DNA of 57,281 nt from JANXAZ01 sp964504655 (GTDB lineage Bacteria; Pseudomonadota; Alphaproteobacteria; Geminicoccales; Geminicoccaceae), in the NCBI GenBank assembly GCA_964504655.1, contig CAZDFD010000015.1, positions 1-57,281 of the forward strand, read 5' to 3'. The position numbers were made by a program, and so were the translations under genes. Under the pieces are notes generated by a model. That model was not told where the DNA came from and searched no databases. It saw only the letters and a list, made by a program, of their open reading frames with translations. Shown here piece after piece: positions 1 to 13,200 of the stretch. How positions within the stretch are numbered: position 1 is the stretch's first letter; every line of letters begins with the position of its first letter.

Positions 1-89
1 CGTACGCGGTCGCTGCCGCGGACGCCGCCGCCCGCGGCCAGCACCGCCTCGCGGCCCTCGCCGGGCTGCTCGGGGAGACCTGTGCATGA
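1..89 (+). CDS. 3' end of an unidentified gene (possibly 2-dehydro-3-deoxygalactonokinase)
   Basis: Only the last 28 codons are inside the window, in the frame that ends with TGA at 87-89. The tail is Ala/Leu-rich and carries no diagnostic motif. Its stop overlaps the ATG of the KDPGal aldolase gene (ATGA, 86-89), so the two genes are translationally coupled and in one operon. In many proteobacteria the gene just before a KDPGal aldolase is 2-dehydro-3-deoxygalactonokinase (dgoK), and the tail is compatible with that, but this is inference from context only. The upstream sequence would settle it. Confidence 0.4.
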   Translation, partial: YAVAAADAAARGQHRLAALAGLLGETCA

Positions 90-709
90 GCGCCCCGGAT
101 CCCTGGCCCGACCCGCCGCTCGTGGCGATCCTCCGGGGCGTGCGGCCGGAGGAGGTGGAGGAAATCGGGCTGGCGCTGGTCGAGGCCGGGCTGCGCGCGG
201 TCGAGGTGCCGCTCAACTCGCCCGAGCCGCTCACGAGCATCGGCCGGCTGGCCCGGGCGCTCGCCGGCCGCGCCCTGGTCGGCGCCGGGACGCTCCGCCG
301 CGCAGCGGAGGTGGCGGAGGTGGCGGCGGCGGGCGGCCGGCTGATCGTGACGCCGCACGCCGACCCGGCGATCGTGCGCGCGGCCAAGGCAGAGGGGCTC
401 CTGGCGCTGCCGGGCGTGGCGACGCCGACCGAGGCGTTCGCCATGCTCGATGCCGGCGCCGACGGGCTCAAGCTGTTCCCGGCCGAGCTCCTCGGCCCGC
501 CGGTCGTCAAGGCGCTCCGGGCGGTGCTGCCGGCCGGCATCCGGCTCGTGCCGGTCGGCGGCATCACGCCCGAGACGATGGCCGCGTTCCGCGCCGCCGG
601 TGCTCGGGGCTTCGGCCTGGGCTCGGCGCTCTACCGGCCGGGCGCCGGGCCGGCCGAGGTGGCGGAGCGGGCGCGCGCGTTCCTCGCGGCTTGGAGCGCC
701 CCGGCCTGA
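86..709 (+). CDS. dgoA: 2-dehydro-3-deoxy-6-phosphogalactonate aldolase
   Basis: A 207-residue class I aldolase of the KDPG/KDPGal family, which cleaves 2-keto-3-deoxy-6-phosphogalactonate to pyruvate and glyceraldehyde 3-phosphate in the De Ley-Doudoroff galactonate pathway. The TIM-barrel landmarks are all present: ILRGV near residue 15 (Arg17), the VEVPLNSP strand with Glu40, GAGTL near 66, and GLKLFPAE with the Schiff-base lysine at about 129. The closing phosphate-binding segment is PVGGITPE near 156. The PLNSP version of the second strand and the lengthy GLKLFPAE are typical of KDPGal rather than KDPG aldolases. The ATG at 86 overlaps the upstream stop by four bases. Length is normal for the family. 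Confidence 0.87.
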   Translation: MSAPDPWPDPPLVAILRGVRPEEVEEIGLALVEAGLRAVEVPLNSPEPLTSIGRLARALAGRALVGAGTLRRAAEVAEVAAAGGRLIVTPHADPAIVRAAKAEGLLALPGVATPTEAFAMLDAGADGLKLFPAELLGPPVVKALRAVLPAGIRLVPVGGITPETMAAFRAAGARGFGLGSALYRPGAGPAEVAERARAFLAAWSAPA

Positions 710-719
710 GCCCCGGGGC

Positions 720-1466
720 TCACTGCACCTGCAGGTTCAGGGGCGGCTGCTGGCCCTGGCCCTGACCGGAGGCGGGCGGGCGCTGGCTGCCCTGGCCCTG
801 GCGGGCCGGCGGCGCCGGCTGGCGGGCCGCCGGGCGGACCGGCGCCGGCTCGGTCGGCGCGGCCGCCTGGCGGGCCTCGAAGAACAGCTTGAACAGCGTC
901 TCCTGGTCCGGCAGGCCGGTCTTCTTGAGCCCCGAGCGCTCCTGGTAGGCCTCGAACGCCTGCTGGGTCTTGGGCCCCCACGAGCCGTCCGCCTTGCCGG
1001 TCAGGAGGCCGGCCTTGATCAGGAGATCCTGGGCGCGGCGCAGCGTGTCCTGATAGTGCCGGATCGAGCGCTCGCCGACCTTGATCTCGACCGGCGGCGA
1101 GCGCTGCGCGAGGCGGAACGGGCGGATCAGCTGCTCGACCGCCTTGGCCGCCGCGATCAGGCGCGCGTCCTTGTTCTGGTCGCAGTAGCGGGCGGTCAGC
1201 TCGAACAGGATGACCGGCGACTGCCAGGGTGCCGTGTCGTAGGTCTGCGGCGACACGTCGTTGAGGCCGGTGAGATAGCCCTCGAGCCAGTTGATGTAGG
1301 CCTCGACGCCGGGCTTCTTGTCCTTGAAGGCCTGCAGGAGCGCGGCGCAGGTCTCGTTGCCGACGCCCTTGACCGCGAAGGCGCCGTCCTTGTCGCGCGC
1401 CGCGGCCGCACCGGCCACGGCCAGGGTGAGCGCCAGCGCCACGGCACCGGCCGCCGATCGCCTCAT
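720..1466 (-). CDS. exported protein with peptidoglycan-binding domain
   Basis: A 248-residue protein beginning with a clear signal peptide (residues 1-23). Residues about 30-120 form a small helical domain with two cysteines (Cys40, Cys95), reminiscent of HdeA/Rap1-type periplasmic domains. Residues about 139-195 read as a PG_binding_1 repeat (YQDTLRRAQDLL, then ADGSWGPKTQQAFEAYQ). The last 50 residues are a Pro/Gln/Ala-rich low-complexity tail. It probably sits in the periplasm attached to murein, but no catalytic domain is visible and the function is unknown. An AGGAAC stretch lies before the ATG. It converges on the aldolase gene with a 10-base gap. Confidence 0.75.
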   Translation of the reverse strand: MRRSAAGAVALALTLAVAGAAAARDKDGAFAVKGVGNETCAALLQAFKDKKPGVEAYINWLEGYLTGLNDVSPQTYDTAPWQSPVILFELTARYCDQNKDARLIAAAKAVEQLIRPFRLAQRSPPVEIKVGERSIRHYQDTLRRAQDLLIKAGLLTGKADGSWGPKTQQAFEAYQERSGLKKTGLPDQETLFKLFFEARQAAAPTEPAPVRPAARQPAPPARQGQGSQRPPASGQGQGQQPPLNLQVQ

Positions 1467-1527
1467 GCTGGTTCCTCGTCGGCTCGCCCGCGGTCGCCGC
1501 CGCGGCGGGGATTCCGAAGGCCTCGGG

Positions 1528-1547
1528 GCGGCCGGCGCAAAGGCCGC
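1528..1547 (-). terminator. GC hairpin downstream of the sigma-32 gene
   Basis: Inverted repeat GCGGCC-N8-GGCCGC about 85 bases past the stop of the minus-strand sigma factor. There is no T-run, so it may be only part of a Rho-dependent end or a chance repeat in GC-rich DNA. Confidence 0.2.
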
Positions 1548-1631
1548 CTGGCCGGCCCCGGGCGGAGGCGCATCTTGCCCGCCGGGACCGGCTTGTCCAG
1601 GGGCGAGGTGACGGGACCGAGGGTCGCGGCC

Positions 1632-2531
<900 letters not shown>

Positions 2532-2679
2532 GCCTGCCTCCGTCGCTGCGGCCGGCGGCGGGCGCTCGCCCGGTGCCGACCGGTCACCTCATCATACGGG
2601 ACCAGATTGGTCCTGGATCAATGGGGCTTCCGCTCACATGGACGCGAGGGTGCCCCCAACGCACCGCGGCCGATCCGCC

Positions 2680-2703
2680 AACCCCTTGCAGGAACAGGAT
2701 TCC
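2680..2703 (-). promoter_or_regulatory. possible EcfG/RpoE2-type promoter upstream of rpoH
   Basis: On the minus strand GGAAT (2703-2699) is followed after exactly 16 bases by GTT (2682-2680). This matches the alphaproteobacterial general-stress sigma consensus GGAAC-N16/17-GTT except for one base. It would give a leader of roughly 140 bases before rpoH. Control of an rpoH paralogue by an ECF sigma is known in rhizobia and Rhodobacter; here it is inference. Confidence 0.3.
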
Positions 2704-2766
2704 GTGGAGCGGGCGGCGGACCGCCTTAAGGCGATTTCACGGCTCCGTCAGGGGCGTACCGGGGGC

Positions 2767-3369
2767 TCAGAGGATCGCGCAGGCCTCGGCGAAGGCGAGG
2801 CGCGGGTTGCGCGGCGGCAAGGCGGCCGGGTCGCCGTAGCCGAGGTTGCAGAGGAAGTTCGAGCGCAGCCTGCCGTCGGCGAAGAACTCGGCGTCGAGCT
2901 TGGCCCGGTCGAAGCCCGACATCGGCCCGCAGTCGAGGCCCACGGCGCGCGCCGCCAGGATGAAGTAGCCGCCCTGCAGGCTCGAATTGCGGAAGGCGGT
3001 CTCCTCGGCGACCGCCTCCTTGCCCGGCCCGGCGAACCAGGAGCGGGCGGTCGGATCGTGCGGGAAGGTGCGCCCCAGAAGGTCGTAGAAGCGGGTGTCG
3101 TAGGCCAGGACGGCCGTGACCGGGGCGGCCATGGTCTTGGCCAGGTTGCCGGGCGAGAGGGCCGCCCGCAGCCGCTCCTTGGCCTCCCGGCTCTTCAGGA
3201 AGAGGACCCGAAGCGGCAGGCTGTTGGCGCTGGTCGGGCCCCATTGGAGGAGCTCCCAGAGCGCCTCGAGGGTGGCGTCCGCGACCGGCCGGTCGAGCCA
3301 GGCGGAATGGGTGCGCGCCTGCCGGAACAGGAGGTCCCGGCCGGCCTCGTCGAGCGTCGCGCGGTCCAT
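2767..3369 (-). CDS. nitroreductase-family reductase, malonic semialdehyde reductase (RutE)-like
   Basis: A 200-residue flavoprotein-type nitroreductase. RutE reduces malonic semialdehyde to 3-hydroxypropionate in pyrimidine breakdown, and HadB relatives are similar. The diagnostic RutE-like features are the short fold, WGPTSANSLPLRVLFL (FMN-binding segment, near residue 44) and GLDCGPMSGFD near 148. The C-terminal NFLCNLGYGD is also typical. No other rut genes are nearby, so the physiological substrate is uncertain. I place the start at the ATG at 3369, which has GGAGGGAG about seven bases upstream; an in-frame start 27 bases earlier lacks this. It is divergent from the enolase-superfamily gene. 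Confidence 0.75.
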   Translation of the reverse strand: MDRATLDEAGRDLLFRQARTHSAWLDRPVADATLEALWELLQWGPTSANSLPLRVLFLKSREAKERLRAALSPGNLAKTMAAPVTAVLAYDTRFYDLLGRTFPHDPTARSWFAGPGKEAVAEETAFRNSSLQGGYFILAARAVGLDCGPMSGFDRAKLDAEFFADGRLRSNFLCNLGYGDPAALPPRNPRLAFAEACAIL

Positions 3370-3488
3370 CCCCGGCTCCCTCCGATCGCCTCGCATCGGC
3401 GAGCAATACGCGGTGCGGTGGACGGCGGACCAGCGCCGGCGATGGTCGCGCGCCGCCGAGCCTGCTACGAAGGGTCGCGGGAGGCACC

Positions 3489-4688
3489 ATGCGGATCGAA
3501 GCGCTTCGCCTGCGGCGGCTCGTGAGCACGATGCCGACCGACGGGCCGTTCTGGGAGGAGCGGCTGTGCCGCCCGGTCGACATCTACCCCGAGTTCCGCG
3601 CCCAGGGCGGCTTCGAGGGCCGGATCGACGAGGGCGGCATCCAGCTCGACCCGAGGCGGCTGCAGATCGCCGCCTACTTCCTCGAGGTCGTGACCGACGA
3701 GGGGGTGCGCGGGCAGGCCGGGCCGTTCCGCGAGCCCTGCGCCCGGAACGTGGCGGCGCTGCGCCCGCTCCTGGTCGGCCGCGACCCGCTCGCCACCGAG
3801 CAGCTCTGGGACCTGATGCACCGGACGCTCGTGCACGGCCGCCAGGGCGAGGCGATGTTCGCGGTCTCGGTCGTGGACTGCGCGCTCTGGGACCTCAAGG
3901 GCCGCTGGCTCGGCCAGCCGGTGTGGCGGATCCTGGGCGGGCCGACCCGCGAGGCGACGCCGGCCTACGCCTCGATGCTGGGCTACGCCGTGCTCGACCC
4001 GGGCGCGGTGCGCGAGCGCGCGCTCGCCTACAAGGCGCGCGGCTTCAAGGCGCAGAAATGGTTCTTCCGGCACGGGCCGATGAGCGGGCCCGAGGGCCTC
4101 GCCCAGAACGTGGCCCTCGTGCGCACGCTCCGCGAGACGCTCGGCGACGGCTACCCGATCATGCTCGACTGCTGGCAGAGCTTCGACCATCCCTATCTGA
4201 TGGCGCTCGCCGAGCGGATCGAGGAGTACCGGCCGGCCTGGCTCGAGGAGCCGGCGATGCCGGACCGGATCGCCACCTACCGGCGCATCAAGGAGAAGGT
4301 GCGGATCCCGATCGCCGGCGCCGAGCACGACTATACCCGCTGGGGGATGCTGCGCTTCCTCGAGAAGGACGCGCTCGACGTCTACCAGCCGGACCCGTTC
4401 TGGTGCGGCGGGCTCAGTGAGACCTTGAAGATCTGCGCGCTGACCTCGGCCCACGACGTGATCTGCATCCCCCACGGCCACTCGACGCCGGTCAACTCGG
4501 TGGTCTCGGTGCTGCAGTCGCCGATCCTGACCCCGTGGCAGGAATATCTCGTCAAGTGGAACGAGATCCACCTGCACTGGTTCCGCGACCCGCCGCGGCC
4601 GGTCGACGGGCTGATCGCGCCGGACCCGCGGCCGGGTTTGTTTCCGGACCTGGACGAGGCCAGGATCGAAGGCTCGGAGGAGCTCTGA
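3489..4688 (+). CDS. enolase-superfamily sugar-acid dehydratase, L-rhamnonate dehydratase-like
   Basis: A 399-residue mandelate racemase/muconate lactonizing-type enzyme. The three Mg2+ ligands are apparent at Asp227 (IMLDCWQSF), Glu253 (WLEEPAMP) and Glu279 (GAEHDYTRW), and the catalytic His329 lies in IPHGHS. This spacing and the KWFFRHGP segment near 190 match the L-rhamnonate dehydratase group (RhmD), which removes water from L-rhamnonate or L-mannonate-type acids. Related members dehydrate other deoxy-sugar acids, so the substrate is a guess. GGGAGG precedes the ATG. The gene is followed after 23 bases by an ABC solute-binding protein gene, suggesting uptake and breakdown of one sugar or sugar acid. 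Confidence 0.8.
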   Translation: MRIEALRLRRLVSTMPTDGPFWEERLCRPVDIYPEFRAQGGFEGRIDEGGIQLDPRRLQIAAYFLEVVTDEGVRGQAGPFREPCARNVAALRPLLVGRDPLATEQLWDLMHRTLVHGRQGEAMFAVSVVDCALWDLKGRWLGQPVWRILGGPTREATPAYASMLGYAVLDPGAVRERALAYKARGFKAQKWFFRHGPMSGPEGLAQNVALVRTLRETLGDGYPIMLDCWQSFDHPYLMALAERIEEYRPAWLEEPAMPDRIATYRRIKEKVRIPIAGAEHDYTRWGMLRFLEKDALDVYQPDPFWCGGLSETLKICALTSAHDVICIPHGHSTPVNSVVSVLQSPILTPWQEYLVKWNEIHLHWFRDPPRPVDGLIAPDPRPGLFPDLDEARIEGSEEL

Positions 4689-4711
4689 GCGACCACCAGG
4701 GAGGCCAGGAC

Positions 4712-6043
4712 ATGCGCTCGATCGATCGTCGTCGGACCCTCGCACTCGGTGCGGCCGGGCTCGCCGCCATGGGGCTCCCGGGCCGCGGCGCGGAGGCCAA
4801 GATCGCGGTCAAGGACGTGCCACCACCGAAGCTGCCGATCGAGCCCGGGGCGAGCCTGCGGGTACTGCGGCCGGCCAAGTTCGTGCAGGGTGACGAGACC
4901 CTGTTCCTCGCCAACAGCAAGAAGTTCACCGATCAGACCGGCGTCGCGGTCCGCGTCGACAGCGAGGGCTGGGAGGACATGCGGCCCAAGACCGCCGTCG
5001 CCGCCAATGTCGGCAGCGGCCCGGACATCATCCTCGCTTGGCAGGACGACCCGCACCTGTTCGAGACCAAGACCCTGCGGCTCGACGACGTCGCCACCTA
5101 CCTCGGCGAGAAGTACGGCGGCTGGTTCAAGGTCTCGGAGTTCTACGGCAGGAACAAGGCCGGCAACTGGATCTCGATGCCGATCGGTGGCGGCGGCGGC
5201 ACCATGGTCTGCCGGCTGAGCTGGCTCAAGCAGGCGGGCTTCTCCGACGTGCCCGGCGACTTCCCGGGCTTCCTCAAGCTGTGCCAGGGGCTGCAGAAGA
5301 TCGGCCACCCCTGCGGCCTCGCACTCGGCAACGCGGTCGGCGACGGCGGCTGGACCGACTGGGTCCTCTGGGGCTTCGGCTCCGCGCTGATCGACGAGGA
5401 CAGCAAGGTGATGATCGACAACCCCAAGACCGCGGAGGCGCTCGCCTACGCGCGGGAGCTCTACCAGACCTTCATCCCCGGGACCCTCGCTTGGCTCGAC
5501 CCCTCCAACAACAAGGCGTTCCTGGCGGGCGAGATCGGGCTCACCACCAATGGCATCTCGATCTACTACGCCGCCAAGAACAGCCCCGATCCGGCGCTCA
5601 AGGCCATGGCCGAGGACATCCACCACGCCAACTACCCGGTCGGCCCGGTCGGTCATCCGACCGAGGGCACCACGGTGATCAACGCCATGGTCATGGCCTA
5701 CACGAAGTATCCGAACGCGGCCAAGGAGTATCTCCGCTTCATGATGGAGGAGGAGCAGTACGTTCCCTGGCAGGAGGCCTCGATCGGCTACTGGGGCCAT
5801 CCGCTCCAGGCCTACGACAACAACCCGCTGTGGAACAGCGACCCGAAGATCGCGGCCTACAAGAACATCATGCGCAAGGCGCTGCCGCAGAGCTACAAGG
5901 GCCGGCCGTCGGAGGCGGCGGCCGCGGCCAAGGCCGACTTCGTGACCCTCAACATGTTCCAGAACGTCTGCTCGGGGAAGATGTCGATCAAGGACGCGAT
6001 CGCCGACGCCGACCGCCGCGCGCGGCGCTACTTCAAGGCCTGA
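4712..6043 (+). CDS. ABC transporter extracellular solute-binding protein (family 1)
   Basis: A 443-residue periplasmic binding protein. The N-terminus has a twin-arginine-like signal (DRRRTLALGAAGLAAMG, cleaved near GAEA, about residue 29). The body shows the carbohydrate-type SBP pattern: FTDQTGVAVRVD, then GPDIILAW, and the late YPNAAKEYLRFMM helix that typifies sugar-binding proteins. The ATG at 4712 is chosen for the GGGAGG/AGGA ribosome-binding region before it and because it starts the signal peptide. It follows the dehydratase by 23 bases. No permease or ATPase gene is next to it, so the rest of the importer must be elsewhere or absent. Confidence 0.85.
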   Translation: MRSIDRRRTLALGAAGLAAMGLPGRGAEAKIAVKDVPPPKLPIEPGASLRVLRPAKFVQGDETLFLANSKKFTDQTGVAVRVDSEGWEDMRPKTAVAANVGSGPDIILAWQDDPHLFETKTLRLDDVATYLGEKYGGWFKVSEFYGRNKAGNWISMPIGGGGGTMVCRLSWLKQAGFSDVPGDFPGFLKLCQGLQKIGHPCGLALGNAVGDGGWTDWVLWGFGSALIDEDSKVMIDNPKTAEALAYARELYQTFIPGTLAWLDPSNNKAFLAGEIGLTTNGISIYYAAKNSPDPALKAMAEDIHHANYPVGPVGHPTEGTTVINAMVMAYTKYPNAAKEYLRFMMEEEQYVPWQEASIGYWGHPLQAYDNNPLWNSDPKIAAYKNIMRKALPQSYKGRPSEAAAAAKADFVTLNMFQNVCSGKMSIKDAIADADRRARRYFKA

Positions 6044-6089
6044 GCCGAACCGGCCGGCGCCCGCGACCCGGGCGCCGGCCCACCCGGCC

Positions 6090-6560
6090 ATGGCCGAGCT
6101 CTGGACCGTCGGCTACGCCCAGGCGACGCCCACGACGCTCGTGGAAGCACTCGCCCGGGCGGGGGTCGAGCTCGTGGTCGACGTCCGCGCCGTGCCGGCG
6201 TCGCGGCGACCGGGCTTCGCCAAGGGCACGCTCTCGGCCACCCTCGAGGCGGCCGGGATCGGCTACCGGCACCTCAAGGGCCTGGGTACGCCCGCGGCCG
6301 GCCGCGAGGCGGCCCGGGCCGGGCGGCTCGCGGCGTTCGAACGGATCTTCCGCGAGCATCTGGCCGGGCTCGAGGCGCAGACCGAACTCGCCGAGCTCGA
6401 GCAGCTCGTGCGCGCCGGCCGCCGGGTCTGCCTCCTGTGCCTCGAGGCGGACCCGGCGCACTGCCACCGCAGCCTCGTGGCCGAGGCGCTCGGCGCACGC
6501 CTCGACCTCGAGGTGCACCATCTGCGGCCCGCGGCGATCGCCGCCGACGGCCCGACCTGA
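6090..6560 (+). CDS. DUF488 family protein
   Basis: A 156-residue protein matching the DUF488 family: it opens with LWTVGYAQAT, has VVDVRAVPASRRPGFAKG near residue 35, and ends with the CLLCLEADPAHCHRSLVA segment (residues about 119-136) that holds the conserved Cys/His cluster. The biochemical role of the family is not established. It lies 46 bases after the binding-protein gene on the same strand and converges on aconitase with only three bases between the stop codons. Confidence 0.82.
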   Translation: MAELWTVGYAQATPTTLVEALARAGVELVVDVRAVPASRRPGFAKGTLSATLEAAGIGYRHLKGLGTPAAGREAARAGRLAAFERIFREHLAGLEAQTELAELEQLVRAGRRVCLLCLEADPAHCHRSLVAEALGARLDLEVHHLRPAAIAADGPT

Positions 6561-6563
6561 GCC

Positions 6564-9275
<2,712 letters not shown>

Positions 9276-9347
9276 GGCGTGGAGCCTTCCGAAGGAGCCC
9301 AGGGTCCGCGCGGAGGGGAGCGCCCCGGCCGGGCGGTTCACGTCCGG

Positions 9348-9377
9348 GTTATACCGGGTCCGGGAAACGAGGTCCAA
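9348..9377 (-). promoter_or_regulatory. probable acnA promoter
   Basis: Minus strand TTGGAC (9377-9372), 18-base spacer, TATAAC (9353-9348), in the divergent region upstream of acnA. The near-consensus -10 stands out in this GC-rich sequence. The leader would be about 65 bases. Confidence 0.45.
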
Positions 9378-9469
9378 CGCGGCAGGACGGCGCGCGCTGG
9401 CCAGGGACGGCGCGCCCGGCTACCTCGGGGGTGCTGCCGCCAGGGACACCGCCGCCGGGGACACCCTCC

Positions 9470-10276
9470 ATGCTGCTCGCCCAGATCACCGACCTGCACG
9501 CCACCGTGCGCGGCCGGACCTCCTTCGGGGTGGTCGACACGCCCTCCTGCCTCGCCCGCGCGGTCGATGCGCTGATCGCCCACGAGCCGCGGCCGGACGC
9601 GGTCCTCGTCACCGGCGATCTGGCCTTCGACGGCCGGCCCGAGGAGTACGCGGTGGTCGCCGAGGAGCTCGGCCGGCTGCCGATGCCGACCCTGGCGATC
9701 CCCGGCAACCACGACGCGCGCGGACCGTTCCGGGCGGCCCTCGTGCCGCGCTTCTGCCCGAGCCAGGATCCGCGGTTCCTGCACTGGGCGGTCGATCTGG
9801 GCGAGGTCCGGCTGATCGGCCTCGACACGCTGGTCGAGGGCCAGGACCATGGCGAGCTGTGCGCGCAGCGGCTGGCCTTCCTCGAGGGCGAGCTCGCCCG
9901 GGCCGCGGGCCGGCCGGTCGTCCTGGCGCTGCACCACCCGCCGTTCGCCACCGGGATCGGCTTCATGGACCGGATCGGGCTCGCCGAGCCCGGCCCGCTC
10001 GAGCGGCTGGTGCGCGCGCACGGCCGGGTCGAGCGGGTGCTGTGCGGTCACGTCCACCGCTCGATCCAGTGCGCCTTCGGAGGCACGGTGGCGAGCGTCG
10101 CACCGGCGACCGCGCATCAGGTGCGGCTGGCACTCGAGCCCGGCGCCCCCTCGCGGCTCACCCTCGAGCCGCCGGCCTTCCACCTGCACCAGCGGACGGG
10201 CGACCGCCCGACGGTGACGCACACCGCGCATGTGGGCCCGTGGCCCGGGCCCTACCCGTTCTCCGGCGAGGGCTGA
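9470..10276 (+). CDS. calcineurin-like phosphodiesterase (CpdA-type)
   Basis: A 268-residue class III cyclic-nucleotide-phosphodiesterase-like metallophosphoesterase. All dimetal motifs appear in order: DLH near residue 7, GDLAFDG near 46, GNHD near 78, LHHPPF near 159, and GHVHR near 197. Such enzymes hydrolyse cAMP or other phosphodiesters; the true substrate cannot be told from sequence. The ATG at 9470 begins MLLAQITDLH, the usual family start; an in-frame GTG 39 bases earlier would only add Pro-rich residues. It is convergent with the RND pump gene, four bases apart. Confidence 0.85.
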   Translation: MLLAQITDLHATVRGRTSFGVVDTPSCLARAVDALIAHEPRPDAVLVTGDLAFDGRPEEYAVVAEELGRLPMPTLAIPGNHDARGPFRAALVPRFCPSQDPRFLHWAVDLGEVRLIGLDTLVEGQDHGELCAQRLAFLEGELARAAGRPVVLALHHPPFATGIGFMDRIGLAEPGPLERLVRAHGRVERVLCGHVHRSIQCAFGGTVASVAPATAHQVRLALEPGAPSRLTLEPPAFHLHQRTGDRPTVTHTAHVGPWPGPYPFSGEG

Positions 10277-10280
10277 GCGC

Positions 10281-13200
10281 TCACTCGGCCGGCAGCGGCC
10301 GAGCCCCGGCCGGCGCCTCCTCCTCGGCGGCGCGGCGCGCCTCCTCGCGCACGTGCCGCGGCAGCGAGCGGCGGGCGAGCAGGGTGTAGGCGACCGGCAC
10401 GACGTAGAGGGTGAACAGGGTCCCGATCAGGAGCCCGCCCACGATCACCCAGCCGATCGCCCGGCGGCCCTCGGCGCCGGCGCCGACCGCGAGTGCCAGC
10501 GGGATCGAGCCCAGGACCATGGCGCCGGTGGTCATGAGGATCGGCCGCAGGCGCAGCACCGAGGCCTCGATCGCCGCCTCGACCATGCCCTGGCCGCGGG
10601 CCCGGAGCTGGTTGGCGAACTCGACGATCAGGATGCCGTGCTTGGTGATCAGCCCGACCAGCGTCACGAGGCCGATCTGGCTGTAGACGTTCAGGCTCTG
10701 GCCGGTGAGCTGGAGCGCCAGGAGGGCGCCGGTCATCGACAGGGGCACGGTCAGCATGATCACGAACGGGTCGACCCAGCTCTCGAACTGCGCCGCCAGC
10801 ACCAGATAGATGAAGGCGAGGGCCAGGAGGAAGACGACGGCGAGGCCGGTCGAGGATTCGCGGAACTCGCGGCTCTGGCCGTCGAGGTCGCTCACGATCC
10901 CGGCCGCGAGCTTCTCGGCCTCGGCCTCGAGGAACGCCAGCGCCTCGCCGAGCGCGTAGCCCGGCGCCAGGGTCGCGCTGATCGTGGCCGAGCGCAGCTT
11001 GTTGAAGTGGTTGAGCTCCTTCGGGGCGACCGTCTCCTCGATGGTCACGAGGCTGGCGAGCGGCACCATGACGCCGCCGCCGCTGCGCACGAAGATCTGC
11101 GAGAGGTCGTTGGGGGTCGACCGGTCCTCCGGCTTGACCTGGACCACCACCTCGTACTGCTTGCCCTCGCGCTTGAAGCGGGTGACCTGGCGGCCGCCGA
11201 GCATGGTCTCGACGGTCTGGCCGATGGTGCGGACGTCGATGCCCATGAGCGCCGCCTTCTCGCGGTCGATCGCGACGTTGAGCTGCGGCTTGTTGAGCTT
11301 GAGGTCGGTGTCGACGTTGACGAGGTTGGGGTTGCGGCGGGCCGCCGCCAAGAGCTGATCGACCGCGCGCTGCAGCTCGGCGTAGGGCAGCGAGGTCTGC
11401 ACGACGAACTGGACCGGCTTGCTGATCGGGCTCTGGCCGAGCGAGGGCGGGTTGTTGGGGAAGGCCAGGAGGCCCGGGATCGCGAAGATCTTGGGTGCGA
11501 GCTGGCGGACCACGTCCTGCTGCTTGACGCCCGGCCGCTCGTCCCAGTCCTTGAGGCGGGCGAAGCCGATCGTCCGGGTGACGTCGTTGCCGAAGCCGAC
11601 CACGGCGAAGATGCGCTCGACCTGCGGCTGCTCCTTGTAGGCCTGCTCGATGCGCTGGGCGTAGCGGTCGGTGTAGGCGAGCGTGCTGCCCTCGGGCGCG
11701 AAGCCGATGGTGACGACGGTGCCGCGGTCCTCGATCGGCGCGAGCTCGGCCGGCAGCCCGCGGAACAGCACCCCGGCGAAGCCGGCCATCACCAGCATGA
11801 GGACGATGACCGCGGGCCGCACGGTCATGGCGAAGGCGAGGCTCGCCCGATAGCCGCGGGTGAGCCCGGCCAGCACCGCCTCGATCGCGCGGTAGAGGAG
11901 GTTGTGCCGCTCCTGGTGGCGCAGCAGCACCGAGCACATCATCGGCGAGAGGGTGAGGGCCACGAAGCCCGAGACCAGCACGGCACCTGCGAGGGTGAGC
12001 GCGAACTCGACGAACAGCCGCCCGGTCCGCCCGGTCTGGAAGGCGATCGGCGCGTAGACGGCGGCGAGCGTGATGGTCATGGCGATGACCGCGAAGGCGA
12101 TCTCGCGCGAGCCCTTCAAGGCGGCCTCGAACGGCCGCATCCCCTTCTCGACGTGGCGGCTGATGTTCTCGAGCACGACGATCGCGTCGTCGACCACGAG
12201 GCCCACGGCCAGGACCATGGCCAGGAGCGTCAGCGTGTTGATCGAGAAGCCGAACAGCCACATGAAGACGAACCCGCCCACCAGCGAGACCGGGATCGTC
12301 ACGATCGGGATCAACGTCGCGCGGAACGAGCGCAGGAACAGGAAGATGACGAGCACCACGAGGACGATCGCCTCGATCACCGCGGTCCGCACGTTCTGGA
12401 TCGCGCGGTCGATGAAGACCGTGCTGTCGTAGCCGATCTCCATCCGCACGCCCTCGGGCAGGACCTCGCCCAGCCGCGGCAGCGCCGCGCGCACCGAGGC
12501 CGCCACCTCGAGCGGGTTGGCGGTCGCCTGCTTGACGACGCCGACCGCGACCGCCGGGTTGCCGTTGAAGCGGGCGGTCACCCGCTCGTTCAGGGGCGCG
12601 ATCTGGGCCTGGCCGACGTCGGCCAGCCGGACGAGATAGCCGTCGGCCTCGCGGATGATGAGCCGGTCGAACTGCTCGACGGTGCGCAGATCGGTCTCGG
12701 CCAGGATCTCGAACTCGCGCCGGTCGCTCTCGATGCGGCCGGCCGGCACCTCGATGTTCTGCCGGCGGAGCGCCTCCTCGACGTCCTGCGGGGTGAGGCC
12801 GTAGCCGGCCAGCCGCAGGCGGTCGAGCCAGATCCGCATCGCCGGCTGGCGCTCGCCGAAGATGCGGATCTCGGCCACCCCCGCCAGGTTCTGCAGCCGG
12901 TCCTTGACCAGCCGGTCGGCGAACTCGCTGACCTCCATCGAGCTGTGCCGGTCCGAGGCCAGGGCCAGGTAGATGATCGGCTGGCTGTCGGCCTCGACCT
13001 TGCGGATCACCGGCTCGTCGGCGTCGTCGGGGAGCCGCGCGCGCGCCTGCGCCACCCGGTCGCGCACGTCGGCGGCGGCGTCCTCGGGGTTGCGGTCGAC
13101 CCGGAAGCGCAGGTTGATCTGGCTGCGCTCGGGGCGGCTCGAGGAGGTGATGACATCCAGGCCCTCGATGCCCGAGAGCGCCTCCTCGAGGGGCTGGGTG

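Noticed and set aside
9276..9377. Longer aconitase start adding 34 residues
   Set aside because: It would lie across the probable promoter, and the extra residues do not resemble AcnA.
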